This document shows positions 28,229-36,444 of a stretch of 54,676 nt of DNA, piece by piece. This stretch comes from Bryobacterales bacterium. GTDB lineage: Bacteria > Acidobacteriota > Terriglobia > Bryobacterales > UBA6623. Position 1 is the first letter of the stretch; each line of letters begins with the position of its first letter. The stretch covers positions 1 to 54,676 of the forward strand of contig JAJEHF010000179.1 of the NCBI GenBank assembly GCA_022823865.1, read 5' to 3'. The notes under the pieces are model-generated. The model saw only the letters and a program-made list of their open reading frames with translations, was not told the origin of the DNA and did not search any database. The position numbers were made by a program, and so were the translations under genes.

Positions 28229-28235
28229 CCTCCTT
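28229..28235 (-). promoter_or_regulatory. Strong ribosome binding site of hicB
   Basis: On the minus strand AAGGAGG lies eight bases before the ATG at 28218-28220 and rules out the longer upstream frame. Confidence 0.7.
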
Positions 28236-28499
28236 CTTTCCGTTACTTTCAAGCAGGATACCATTTGGCAGCCCGGCAGTCGAGCACGAGAAACTGCCGG
28301 TCGCGAGATGGCAACTTGAGTCACGGGTGTGCTGTGCGCAAGTTCGGCGACGTAGAGGCCAGCCGTAACCCGCGCAAAGCTGGCGTGAACGATGCGTCAC
28401 CCGTCAACTGGGGTATTCGTCGTCCGCCGTCTCGACCGGGAAGCAGGATCGAGTTCAGCGCGGGTCAGGGCGTCCACCCGGCGTCATGTCCGAGGCGCC

Positions 28500-28829
28500 T
28501 CAGTGCACCTGCATCTTCGACCAGAGGTTGATCACGGCGACGCCGGCAACGATCAGGCCCATGCCCACGACAGCGGGTACATCCAGCTTCTCGCCGTGGA
28601 CCAGCAACCCCAGCAGCGCGATCAGGACGATGCCCAGTCCCGCCCAGATCGCGTACGCGATGCCCACCGGGAAACGCTCCAGGGAGAGCGAGAGGAAATA
28701 GAAGGCCAAGCCGTAACCGGCCGCCACGATGACGCTGGGGCCCAGCCGCGTGAACCCCTCGGCCGACTTGAGCGCGGTGGTGGCGGCGACTTCCGACGCG
28801 ATCGCAATCAGCAGGTAGGCGTGATGCAT
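28500..28829 (-). CDS. Small multidrug resistance (SMR) family transporter
   Basis: 109 residues, four transmembrane helices, the standard SMR length. The essential membrane-embedded glutamate is E13 in [20 protein letters not shown]. The helix-2 and helix-3 signature ([35 protein letters not shown]) is intact. SMR proteins work as dual-topology dimers exchanging protons for quaternary ammonium compounds or guanidinium. The start is ATG 28827-28829 with GAGGAG ahead; a GTG three codons upstream sits too close to that site. It resembles EmrE/QacE more than guanidinium exporters, but this is uncertain. Confidence 0.9.
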   Translation of the reverse strand: MHHAYLLIAIASEVAATTALKSAEGFTRLGPSVIVAAGYGLAFYFLSLSLERFPVGIAYAIWAGLGIVLIALLGLLVHGEKLDVPAVVGMGLIVAGVAVINLWSKMQVH

Positions 28830-28838
28830 AGATTTCAC

Positions 28839-29348
28839 TCCTCAAGGTCGATGCCGGCGAGCACGTCGCCCTCCGGCACGCGGCGCAGCGGCGAGCCCCA
28901 TGCCTGCCGGAACAGCTCCAGGATGCCGGCGTCGTGCGAGGGCAGAGGGACGCCTGCCGCCGTTCGCTCTGGGCCACTCATGATAGCGCCAGCACTCGGC
29001 AAGCTCCCAACTCGGGATGCCTGCGGCGTGCCGAAGCACCGCGTCCTCGACCTTCCCTCCGTCGAACTGTCGCGTCGGGACGGGAGCGCCACCGAACCGG
29101 CGCGGACGGGACGAAGGCGGCCGAGTGGGCCTTGTAGGGTGGGGGCCTCGGGGCTTGGTTCTGCGGGGTTGGGGCGCGGTTCAGCTTACAGTACCCGTTC
29201 CGGTATTGTATGCGGGAAACTGCCGGATTTCCCGAGATGTCCCGGCCCGTACAGGTGCGGCTTCACGAATCATAAATGATTACTAAAAAGGCACTTACAG
29301 TAGTATCTGCACGGCCATGAACGTCAGTGAACTCTGCGTGCCTGTTCC
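28839..29348. other. Intergenic region with palindrome and short repeat
   Basis: About 510 bases without a convincing gene. A short minus-strand frame (28835-28981, 48 codons) ends over the SMR start; it resembles nothing I know and lacks a ribosome site. AATCATAAATGATT (29268-29281) is a perfect AT-rich dyad, and CTTACAGTA occurs at 29185 and 29294. These lie beyond the 3' end of the PQQ dehydrogenase and far upstream of the SMR gene; role unknown. Confidence 0.35.
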
Positions 29349-31370
29349 TCAAGGCAGCGCGAACGCCCAGAACCCCATCCCGGAAGCGATTGAGACAAAC
29401 TGCCTGCCGCCGACCATGAAGGTCATGGGCGATGCCTTCCAGTCCTGATTGGCTTGGAAGTGCCAGAGCGGTTCACCGGTCTCGGCGTCTAAGGCGGCGA
29501 AAGCGCCGCTGTCTTCCCCGAAGAACACCAAGCCGCCTGCGGTGGACAGGACGCCTGAATAGGTTGTAGAGGCCCCCGTCTGAGGATAGTTCCAGACCGT
29601 CTCGCCAGTCTGAATGTCCAGCGCTCGAATATGCCGCTGGTTGGGCGAACCATCCGCCAGCCGGAACGTCCCGCCCAGCCACGACTGCCCGCGTTGCCAC
29701 GGCGTGTCGCCCTTGATATAGAGCATGCAGGACTCATGGACCATCATGTAGAACAGCTTCGTTACCGGGCTGTATGCTGACGCCCACCAGTTGGTAGCAC
29801 CGCGAATCGCCGGACAGACCGCGCTGCCCTCCACCGTGGGGTCACTCCCCGGAAGGACGATTGGGCGACCGTTCTCGTCCAAGCCCTCGGCCCATGTCTG
29901 CTCGATAAACGGCTCGCCCAGCAGAAACTCTCCCGTGACGCGATCCAGAACGTATAGGAAGCCGTTGCGGTTGGCCTGCACAAGTAGCTTGCGGGGCTCG
30001 CCCCGGAATTCCTCGTCAATCAGCAGCAATGGCTCTTGAGCGTCCCAATCGTGCGTGTCGTGGGGTGTGAACTGGAAGTACCACAGAAGTTCCCCCGTCT
30101 CCGGTGTCAGGGCTAGCACTGAATTCGTGTACAAGTTGTCGCCGGGCCTGCGGTCGCCATTAAGGTCCGGGCAAGGGTTGCCTGTCGGCCAATACAGGAC
30201 GTTGAGTTCGGGATCGTAGCTGCCGGTAAGCCAGGTGGCCCCGCAGCCCCTCTCGAGCACCTCGGGATCGCCCCATGTCTCGGACCCCGGCTCCCCGGGC
30301 GCGGGGATGGTCCAGAAGCGCCAGGCCCGTTCTCCTGTTGCGGCATAGTAGGCGTCTAGGAAGCCCCGCAGGCCGGTGTCACCCCCGGAGATGCCGAAGA
30401 ACACCAACTCTCCTACTGCCAGTGGCGCCGCAATCGCTCCATAGTGGTCATGGGAGTCGGCCATCTCGACGTCCCAGGCGAGTTCCCCTGTCCAGCGGTT
30501 GAGAGCGATGGCGTGGGCGTGGTCAGTCACGGTGAAGAGTAGGTCGCCGCGGATCGCCACGCCGCGGTTTAGGCCGATGGCGGCGTCCCCCACCAAACCC
30601 GTGTTACGGGGTTGCTTGTACTCCCAGATTTGTCGACCGGTCGCTGCGTCCAAGGCGAAGACTTGATTCACTCCGGTGACGTACATCACGCCATCGATCA
30701 CGACTGGCGTGCCCTCGATCATGCGCTGATCGGGCACGGGAAAGAACCACTCCGCGGCCAGACGGCTGACATTGGCACGGTCGATCTGGTTCAGCGAGCT
30801 ATGGCGATTGGCGGTGTTGCTCCCGTGATACGTCGGCCAATCGACGTTCGGTTCGATCGCAGTGGGCACGTATTCCTCACCCTTGCGTCGCAACAGGTGA
30901 ATCCGCCCATCAGGGGTGCGAACCTGAGCGTCGAACCCGCTTTCGTTGAGCAACTCGCCGCGCAGTATCGTGCCGTCGGAGAGTTCGAACTGCTCTTCCA
31001 AGCTATCGCTCGGCGCGTCTTCGGCCGGCGGCAGCGTGGCGAGAAATCGGACCAATCGGTCGAGTTGCTCGTCGGGAAGCGCGAACGCTGGCATTCCCTT
31101 GTTGGGGACTCCGACGCGCAGGAACTGCGCCACCTCGCTTGGTTCGCGGGCTCTGACGAACTCGAGGATGCTGGGCCCGCGGTTGGTGCCCTTGCCATCA
31201 CCTGCGTGGCACAGCACGCAGTTGTTGATGAAGACATCCGATCCGGCGTCAGCAGGCTGTTGACCGGCCGAATCGAGCCCAAGCGCGAGCAGGCAGGCTG
31301 CAATATAGGCAATTCTCCGCAGGGCAGAGCAGACCGGCCGTGGTTCGCTTGGAGTGGCGGGGACGGACAT
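29349..31370 (-). CDS. Cytochrome c-PQQ-dependent dehydrogenase (quinoprotein)
   Basis: 673 residues. After a signal segment (IAYIAACLLALGLDSAG), a cytochrome c domain has CVLCHAGDGKG at 51-55 and its axial Met in NKGMPAF. A small linker domain (LSDGTILRGELLNES) follows. The rest is an eight-bladed PQQ propeller: DWPTYHGSNTANRHS, NQVFALDAATGRQIWEY, TGNPCPDLNG then GDNLYTNSVLALTPETGELL, and PHDTHDWDAQ with the likely catalytic aspartates. These periplasmic enzymes oxidise alcohols or sugars and pass electrons to the fused cytochrome. The heme domain is N-terminal, whereas most quinohemoprotein alcohol dehydrogenases carry it at the C-terminus. GGAGG precedes the ATG by ten bases. Monocistronic. 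Confidence 0.9.
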   Translation of the reverse strand: MSVPATPSEPRPVCSALRRIAYIAACLLALGLDSAGQQPADAGSDVFINNCVLCHAGDGKGTNRGPSILEFVRAREPSEVAQFLRVGVPNKGMPAFALPDEQLDRLVRFLATLPPAEDAPSDSLEEQFELSDGTILRGELLNESGFDAQVRTPDGRIHLLRRKGEEYVPTAIEPNVDWPTYHGSNTANRHSSLNQIDRANVSRLAAEWFFPVPDQRMIEGTPVVIDGVMYVTGVNQVFALDAATGRQIWEYKQPRNTGLVGDAAIGLNRGVAIRGDLLFTVTDHAHAIALNRWTGELAWDVEMADSHDHYGAIAAPLAVGELVFFGISGGDTGLRGFLDAYYAATGERAWRFWTIPAPGEPGSETWGDPEVLERGCGATWLTGSYDPELNVLYWPTGNPCPDLNGDRRPGDNLYTNSVLALTPETGELLWYFQFTPHDTHDWDAQEPLLLIDEEFRGEPRKLLVQANRNGFLYVLDRVTGEFLLGEPFIEQTWAEGLDENGRPIVLPGSDPTVEGSAVCPAIRGATNWWASAYSPVTKLFYMMVHESCMLYIKGDTPWQRGQSWLGGTFRLADGSPNQRHIRALDIQTGETVWNYPQTGASTTYSGVLSTAGGLVFFGEDSGAFAALDAETGEPLWHFQANQDWKASPMTFMVGGRQFVSIASGMGFWAFALP

Positions 31371-31640
31371 TGGCGGGTAGTCCTCCCAGCATACGAAGTG
31401 ATCACGGTGGATGCGTTGGAGCGCGACGGAAGCGATGGGTTAGGGACGAGTAGTCTCAGTCTCGACCGAAGGTCGGGAACTCGTTAGCACGGGCTGTCTC
31501 CCGCAATCTGACATTGGAATAGCGGAACACGCACCTGTTCTCCCCAGGGCCTTGAGCGAGATGTCGCTTAAGCGGCATAGATGCGACGACAGTTGGCGTT
31601 GGTCCGCGCACCTTCTCTGCCGTTGTAGGGTCATACGGGG
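31371..31640. other. Intergenic region, nothing recognised
   Basis: 270 bases between the divergent PQQ dehydrogenase and RES-Xre genes, ahead of the toxin-antitoxin promoter. No gene or clear repeat is visible. Confidence 0.3.
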
Positions 31641-31675
31641 TTGACAAGTTTTGTCACGCTATATTACGTTGTAAT
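31641..31675 (+). promoter_or_regulatory. Promoter and twin-dyad operator of the RES-Xre pair
   Basis: TTGACA (31641-31646) and TATATT (31660-31665) resemble -35 and -10 boxes with a short 13-base spacer. Overlapping them are two perfect inverted repeats, each with the same GTT centre: TGACAA-GTT-TTGTCA (31642-31656) and ATTAC-GTT-GTAAT (31663-31675). Their centres are 20 bp apart, two helical turns. The start codon follows almost at once, so the transcript may be leaderless. Likely autoregulation by the Xre antitoxin is inferred. Confidence 0.55.
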
Positions 31676-31677
31676 TT

Positions 31678-32028
31678 ATGAGGTTTCATGAATTTCTAGA
31701 GGATCAGGTGTTCTCCCCGACGCTGATCGCGAACGCGCTTCGCACCACCAAGTCGGAAATTGCGGGCACATTGGGTCTCGGAAAGGATGCGTTCTCACGC
31801 GCATCACGGATTCAAGCTCGCAAGACTCAGGTTCGCCTGCGCCAGATGCTCGAAATCCTCAACCGCGTCGAAGCTGAGACCGGATCGCCACTGGCAGCCT
31901 ATGCCTGGTTTCGCGGACAGCCGCTGCCGAGCTTCGGCGGCGCAACACCGGATATGTTAGTGCGCGAGGGCAGGGCCGATCATGTCCATGCCTTTCTCGA
32001 CCGGATCACGGCGGGTGGTTATGCCTGA
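31678..32028 (+). CDS. Xre-type antitoxin of a RES-Xre system (MbcA/ParS toxin-binding domain)
   Basis: 116 residues. The N-terminal half is a helical region (FSPTLIANALRTTKSEIAGTLGLGKDAFSR) and the C-terminus (QMLEILNRVEAETGSPLAAYAWFRGQPLPSFGGATPDMLVREGRADHV, the DUF2384 domain) is the toxin-binding MbcA/ParS fold, where the conserved W-F segment and the final GxADxV helix are visible. It neutralises the RES toxin encoded 15 bases downstream and represses the operon. No ribosome site precedes its ATG. Confidence 0.9.
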   Translation: MRFHEFLEDQVFSPTLIANALRTTKSEIAGTLGLGKDAFSRASRIQARKTQVRLRQMLEILNRVEAETGSPLAAYAWFRGQPLPSFGGATPDMLVREGRADHVHAFLDRITAGGYA

Positions 32029-32043
32029 TTCCGTGCGCTTCTG

Positions 32044-32556
32044 ATGCGGTTCGGCGGTATTGTGTACCGGGCGCACAATCCGCGCTGGTCTTGGGATCCC
32101 TTGTCTGGCGAGGGAGCGCGACGTTACGGCGGGCGCTTCAACCGGCGCGGGATTCCAGCGCTCTATACGTCCCTTGCCCCGCTCACCGCGATACGCGAGG
32201 CGCAACCGCTGGGACGATCGATGCAGCCACTCACCCTCTGCGCTTACGAGGTCGATGCCGAGCCCGTCTTCGATGCATCGGATGAAGCAGCTTGTCGGGC
32301 TCTTGGCGTAAGCTACTCCGAAATTGCATGTCCGACTTGGGAGTCGGAAATGTTGGCTGGCGTGGTGCCTGCGTCGCAGGCTCTTGCGGACCGCCTGGCG
32401 TCGGCGGGCTATGTGGGCCTGCGGGTCCGAAGCTTTGCTCCGGGGAGCAGTGCCGAAGAACACAATCTAGTAATGTGGCGCTGGACTTCCAGCCGGCCGG
32501 TTCGCGTGGTCCTGATCGATGATGAGGGTCGGCTCTCCAGAGGCCGGATTGATTGA
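32044..32556 (+). CDS. RES-domain NAD+ phosphorylase toxin
   Basis: 170 residues. The family's conserved Arg and Glu are seen in GGIVYRAHNP and SLAPLTAIREAQ, with GARRYGGRFNRRGIPALYTS between them, and HNLVMWRW near the C-terminus covers the last conserved block. RES toxins degrade NAD+ and arrest growth, as shown for MbcT and related proteins. The length is normal and no frameshift is seen, so the toxin looks active and must be held in check by the upstream antitoxin. It lies at the left edge of the low-GC accessory segment. Confidence 0.9.
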   Translation: MRFGGIVYRAHNPRWSWDPLSGEGARRYGGRFNRRGIPALYTSLAPLTAIREAQPLGRSMQPLTLCAYEVDAEPVFDASDEAACRALGVSYSEIACPTWESEMLAGVVPASQALADRLASAGYVGLRVRSFAPGSSAEEHNLVMWRWTSSRPVRVVLIDDEGRLSRGRID

Positions 32557-32716
32557 TCGGAATTTGCGCCAATCCCCGGCCTGTCGGCCGAGAGAAGCCA
32601 ACTCGGAAACTCGCTACTGGAAGTGATAAGCGCAAGTGGCGGGCGATTCGCGCTGCCGCGCCTGCCTAGCGCGGAGTCTCCGAATGAGGAGCATGCCAAC
32701 CGCCTCCTAAATCGGG

Positions 32717-32758
32717 TAGTGACCAGCCACGAACGGCGCTGTTCGTGGCTGGTCACTA
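32717..32758. repeat. 18-bp perfect inverted repeat
   Basis: TAGTGACCAGCCACGAAC (32717-32734) is followed, after the six bases GGCGCT, by its exact complement GTTCGTGGCTGGTCACTA (32741-32758). A further TAGTG copy (32762-32766) follows after AAC. No T-run is present on either strand, so it is not a typical intrinsic terminator. It may be a terminator-like stem of the RES-Xre unit, a protein-binding palindrome or a mobile repeat. Confidence 0.75.
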
Positions 32759-32847
32759 AACTAGTGAGCGGCAGGGCTGGCCACGGCTTCCCGATTCGGT
32801 GGCTGACGGCACAGGTGCGACTGCCTCAAGGCGAGAAGATCCCTGCC

Positions 32848-34371
32848 ATGGGCGAGCAGGAATTCAACCGCTGGCTTGCGTTCCTTGCTGCGGCGATCTT
32901 GGCTGTGGCCGGCGGCCTGTCCTGCGGAGTTTCCACCGACGGCCAAGTCGAATCGGAAGCGCCGAGCAACCGGCATCTCTTGCTCGATTCCCGCATCGTC
33001 GAGTCCGTGTCAGACGCTCGGCTGCGCATCGGCTCAGTGAGCAAGCACGAGCAGAATCCGCTGCTGCGCGAGGACAAGCCTTGGGAACCTCGGTTCGATA
33101 ACGTCTACGCCAACGTGATCTACGACGAGCAGGAAGGGGTCTATAAGTGTTGGTACAGCCCGTTCATCGTCGACGAGCGTACGACATCCACCCCGATTGA
33201 CGAGCGCACGCCAGCGCATCACCGCTACATGTCGGTCAGGCCGCGCGCCCGGGAGATGGGCGTCTGCTATGCGGTCTCCAAGGACGGCATCGAATGGACC
33301 AAGCCCGAATTGGGCCTAGTGGAGTTCGAGGGAAGCACCGCGAACAACATTGTCATGCGCGGCGAGGACATGCGCGGCATGTTCTATGGCCCGCACGGCG
33401 CCGGCGTGATCAAGGACATGCGGGAACCCGATCCCGCCCGCAGGTACAAGATGTTCTTTCGCGCGCAAGAGATGGCCGTGGCTTTCTCCGCTGATGGCGT
33501 GCGTTGGAGCGCGCCGATCCTAGCTCCCCAGATCGAGGCGCCGGGAGATACCCACAACAATGCGTTTTGGGACCCGCGATTGGACAAGTACATCGGGTTT
33601 ACGCGCTTGAAGTATGGCAGTCCCTCCGTGCGCCAAGTGGGCAGAACGGAATCGGCCGATTTCCTGGACTGGACGAAGGCCGAGGTCGTTCTGGAAGGTG
33701 TGGACAGACGCCTGCAGACCCATGACATGGTCGTCTTTCCAGTGGCGGACGTGTACATCGGGCTGCTCGGCATGATGGATTTCCCGGACGCCGACGACAC
33801 CGCCAGCACAAAGCAGCACGTCGAGCTGGCGTGGAGTCCGGACAGCAGGCAGTGGCATCGCATCGAGCCCGGGCGTGCGTTCATCGATCACTCCGCCGCC
33901 ACGGAGACCGAGTACGGCCGGACCCCCTACGACTGGGGCAACCTGTTCGCTTCCTCACCGATCTTCCACGCCGACGAGACGCGGATCTATTACGGTGCGA
34001 GCGATTGGTATTTCTTCGATTGGAGGAAAGGCTACCTTGCACTGGCGACGATGCGCCCCGATGGCTGGGCGGGATACGAGCCGATCGAGCCAACCGAGCC
34101 GGCGTCCGTCACGACAGTTCCGTTGCATTGGAGCGGCAACGCGCTCAGGCTTACGGCAGACATCGGTCCGAGTGGGTCTGTCACGGTGACGGCCCTTCAC
34201 GCTTCGAGCCCCGCCAACGCGGAAAGTGCCCCCATCCTCGAAACAGTCACTGATGGCGAAGTGCGGGGGCTAGAAGACTTGGCCGAAGAGGTCGAGTCCG
34301 GCGAGTCGGTGAGGCTCCGGTTCGATCTTAAGGACGCCAAACTCTATTCGTTTCGTTTTGCAGATCATTGA
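32848..34371 (+). CDS. Secreted five-bladed beta-propeller protein, GH32/GH43-like
   Basis: 507 residues from ATG 32848, which puts a hydrophobic signal (LAFLAAAILAVAGGLSCG) at the N-terminus. The remainder shows repeating blades typical of GH32/43/62/68-like propellers: VYANVIYDEQEGVYKCWYSP, MGVCYAVSKDGIEWTKPEL, MAVAFSADGVRWSAP, NAFWDPRLDKYIGFTR, ASSPIFHADETRIYYGASD. Acidic residues at blade starts could be catalytic, but I cannot name the family or substrate. It may hydrolyse glycans like the GH95 enzyme earlier. The open frame begins at 32623, but the upstream part runs through the palindrome and is not protein-like. The C-terminus adds a beta-sandwich-like stretch. Confidence 0.75.
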   Translation: MGEQEFNRWLAFLAAAILAVAGGLSCGVSTDGQVESEAPSNRHLLLDSRIVESVSDARLRIGSVSKHEQNPLLREDKPWEPRFDNVYANVIYDEQEGVYKCWYSPFIVDERTTSTPIDERTPAHHRYMSVRPRAREMGVCYAVSKDGIEWTKPELGLVEFEGSTANNIVMRGEDMRGMFYGPHGAGVIKDMREPDPARRYKMFFRAQEMAVAFSADGVRWSAPILAPQIEAPGDTHNNAFWDPRLDKYIGFTRLKYGSPSVRQVGRTESADFLDWTKAEVVLEGVDRRLQTHDMVVFPVADVYIGLLGMMDFPDADDTASTKQHVELAWSPDSRQWHRIEPGRAFIDHSAATETEYGRTPYDWGNLFASSPIFHADETRIYYGASDWYFFDWRKGYLALATMRPDGWAGYEPIEPTEPASVTTVPLHWSGNALRLTADIGPSGSVTVTALHASSPANAESAPILETVTDGEVRGLEDLAEEVESGESVRLRFDLKDAKLYSFRFADH

Positions 34372-34440
34372 TTGCGACGACGGGTCTCCGTGTACCGCCC
34401 ATGGTGCCGTTCACCCGCCACAATGGGAAATTCTATATTC

Positions 34441-34478
34441 TTGACAATGTCAGGACTATATGTTATGATGTTGACATC
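34441..34478 (+). promoter_or_regulatory. Sigma70-type promoter of the QueC-like operon
   Basis: TTGACA (34441-34446) and TATGAT (34464-34469) are separated by exactly 17 bases, a near-consensus promoter and the best in the window. Dyads overlap it: TGACA-A-TGTCA (34442-34452) and GATGT-TG-ACATC (34467-34478), plus a second TTGACA at 34471. These are candidate sites for the XRE protein encoded in the operon. GAGGGG (34479-34484) is the ribosome site of the first gene. Confidence 0.7.
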
Positions 34479-34489
34479 GAGGGGTAGGC

Positions 34490-35059
34490 ATGCCAGATGG
34501 ACCACACCGGAGTCTTCCGATGTCGCGAGCTTGGAAGAGTTTGTTGCGCTGGGCAGAGAGTCCTGCGAACCCGCCCGAGGACGGGCCCGAACGATTGAAG
34601 AGAGCCCTTGCGGCGGACTGGGACGATGGGCGTGTTGGCCAGCTCATGCCTGACCTCCACAAGATTGAAGCCGCTTCGGGCTCCATCGGGCCTGGAGCTG
34701 CGGTCCGACTAGTAGAAGATCTCAGAAGACGCGCAGCTGGAAGCCCACTTGCATTCTTGCTCTTGGACTATTTCGCCCGGTCACTCTCAGGCAATTGCTC
34801 CCACGGTCGAACCTTGACCACGTCTGTGGCAGTCGCACTCAAGGATCGATGCGTGCGGGCGTTGCGCCAGATGGAAGAGCACGTCCTGCGTGAGTGCGGC
34901 GACACCCGAATTGCCGAGATTAGCGGTCGTCTTGGGGGGCTTTCTGATGAATGCGATCTTTCTCAGATCGCAAAAGACCTGTGTGACGTAAGAAACGGCA
35001 ATCATCGGCGACCTCTTCCCAAGAAAACTGGACTACACGACGGACCGCCGATTCCATGA
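34490..35059 (+). CDS. Unknown helical protein, first gene of the QueC-like operon
   Basis: 189 residues with no family I recognise. It is soluble and probably mostly alpha-helical (GPGAAVRLVEDLRRRAAG, LAFLLLDYFARSL, DRCVRALRQMEEHVLRE) with a basic, flexible C-terminus (RRPLPKKTGLHDGPPIP). GAGGGG five bases ahead and a strong promoter mark it as expressed. Its TGA overlaps the next ATG (ATGA at 35056), coupling it to the QueC-like ATPase. In QatABCD an unknown QatB precedes QueC-like QatC, so this protein could be the partner or substrate of the ATPase. That is analogy of position only; no sequence similarity to QatB is claimed. Confidence 0.8.
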   Translation: MPDGPHRSLPMSRAWKSLLRWAESPANPPEDGPERLKRALAADWDDGRVGQLMPDLHKIEAASGSIGPGAAVRLVEDLRRRAAGSPLAFLLLDYFARSLSGNCSHGRTLTTSVAVALKDRCVRALRQMEEHVLRECGDTRIAEISGRLGGLSDECDLSQIAKDLCDVRNGNHRRPLPKKTGLHDGPPIP

Positions 35060-36444
35060 CACTTCGAGTGCGCACTTCCAAATCGCTACCTGTACACAGG
35101 GTTCACGTGCTCGAACCCGCGGTTTCGGCTGCTTCGGATTGGACTCCGTGCAGAATCGACGAGAACTTGATCATTGACGCGACGAGCATTCACTCCTATT
35201 GCATTGCATCGTGGGACCCACGGGTCTATGACGCTATTCTCTTAGCCGCCGCAATCGAGTTCTCTGATCGAACGAAGCGACGACCGTCACAATTGTGGGG
35301 TAGAGAGCTACACCTTCGCGTACCAGTTCACGACCCGGAACTCTGGGGTTCTGAGCGCGTATCGAACAGGCTTCATTCTGCTCTAGAACTGTTGACAGGA
35401 GACCGGTGGCGTATATCCTTCGAAGGCAGAAAAAATGAATTCGATCAACCTCCTCAGTTCAGTTTTCCTGTTCCAGACTCGTCCGCAATCGTGATGCCGT
35501 TCAGCGATGGGCTTGACTCACTGGCGGTTTCGAAGTTACTCGAGGGCAATGATGGTGCCCCCTTGTGCCGAGTCCGACTTGGACTGAAACAAAATGCTGG
35601 AGGGAGCGAATCCCCGTTCGCGAGAGTACCATTTCGCGTCACGGGAATTCGGACAGTTGAAACGAGCAATAGGTCGAGGGGCTTCAAGTTCATGATGCTT
35701 TGCGGTGTCGCGGCAAGGCTGATTGGAGCCGAGAAGATAGTCGTCCCTGAAAGCGGACAAGGTGCCTTGGGGCCAGTCCTACTTTCCGTGGGCCAAGCGT
35801 ACGAGGACTATCGCTGCCATCCGCGATTTACAGTTCTGATGGCCGAATTGGTCAGCGCTGTCTTCGGGCACCAAGTCCAGTATCAGTTCCCACGACTGTG
35901 GCACACCAAGGGCCAGACACTTGCAGAGGCCGCTGACTCCCTCCGTTGTAATGGCTCGATAGCGGACTCTCATTCATGCTGGCAAGATTCACGGTACGTG
36001 TCAGTCTTCCAGCGCCGCCGGCAGTGCGGAATCTGTGCCGCATGTATGCTCAGGCGGTTGAGCCTGCATACCACCAGATTCAAAGAACGAGCCGGGACCT
36101 ATGTCTGGGACGACTTGACTGCTGCGCGGTTTCAAGATGGTGCCGTTAGGGAGTTCAAGCACAAGGACCCAAGCGGTGCACTGTGGGAACACGCAATTGC
36201 GGGAACTCTTCACCTCGACCATCTAGCCAACCTCTCCACTTCTGAAATCTATCAACCGGCGATTGATCGAGAGTGTTTCTACCTAAGCCTCTGCCTCGGT
36301 CTCCCTGAGCACGAAATTCAAACACGTCTTGAGAAGTTGCTGAAGCAGCACAGAATGGAGTGGCTCAGCTTCTTGAAATCCTTAGGTCCAAGGTCATTCG
36401 TCGCCAATTGGACTAATCAGGGGTGGCACGATGTCGTCGAGTGA
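35056..36444 (+). CDS. QueC-like PP-loop ATPase (7-cyano-7-deazaguanine synthase-like, QatC-like)
   Basis: 462 residues, about twice the usual QueC (220-230). The PP-loop is SDGLDS (150-155, canonical SGGxDS) and the zinc site is C308 (HSCWQ) with C324, C327 and C330 (QCGICAACMLRR), the QueC order. A 140-residue N-terminal region and a 130-residue C-terminal tail are extra. QueC adds ammonia to carboxy-deazaguanine; long QueC-like proteins occur in antiphage systems (QatC, and the QueC-like protein of type IV CBASS). No queuosine partners (QueD, QueE, QueF) are adjacent, so a housekeeping role is unlikely. ATGA overlap with the unknown protein before it and a 14-base overlap with the XRE-ImmA gene after. 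Confidence 0.85.
   Translation: MTLRVRTSKSLPVHRVHVLEPAVSAASDWTPCRIDENLIIDATSIHSYCIASWDPRVYDAILLAAAIEFSDRTKRRPSQLWGRELHLRVPVHDPELWGSERVSNRLHSALELLTGDRWRISFEGRKNEFDQPPQFSFPVPDSSAIVMPFSDGLDSLAVSKLLEGNDGAPLCRVRLGLKQNAGGSESPFARVPFRVTGIRTVETSNRSRGFKFMMLCGVAARLIGAEKIVVPESGQGALGPVLLSVGQAYEDYRCHPRFTVLMAELVSAVFGHQVQYQFPRLWHTKGQTLAEAADSLRCNGSIADSHSCWQDSRYVSVFQRRRQCGICAACMLRRLSLHTTRFKERAGTYVWDDLTAARFQDGAVREFKHKDPSGALWEHAIAGTLHLDHLANLSTSEIYQPAIDRECFYLSLCLGLPEHEIQTRLEKLLKQHRMEWLSFLKSLGPRSFVANWTNQGWHDVVE

Noticed and set aside
28835-29092. An 85-codon minus-strand frame upstream of the SMR gene
   Set aside because: No ribosome site and no recognisable domain; kept only as a note in the intergenic entry. 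It could be a remnant, but nothing supports it.
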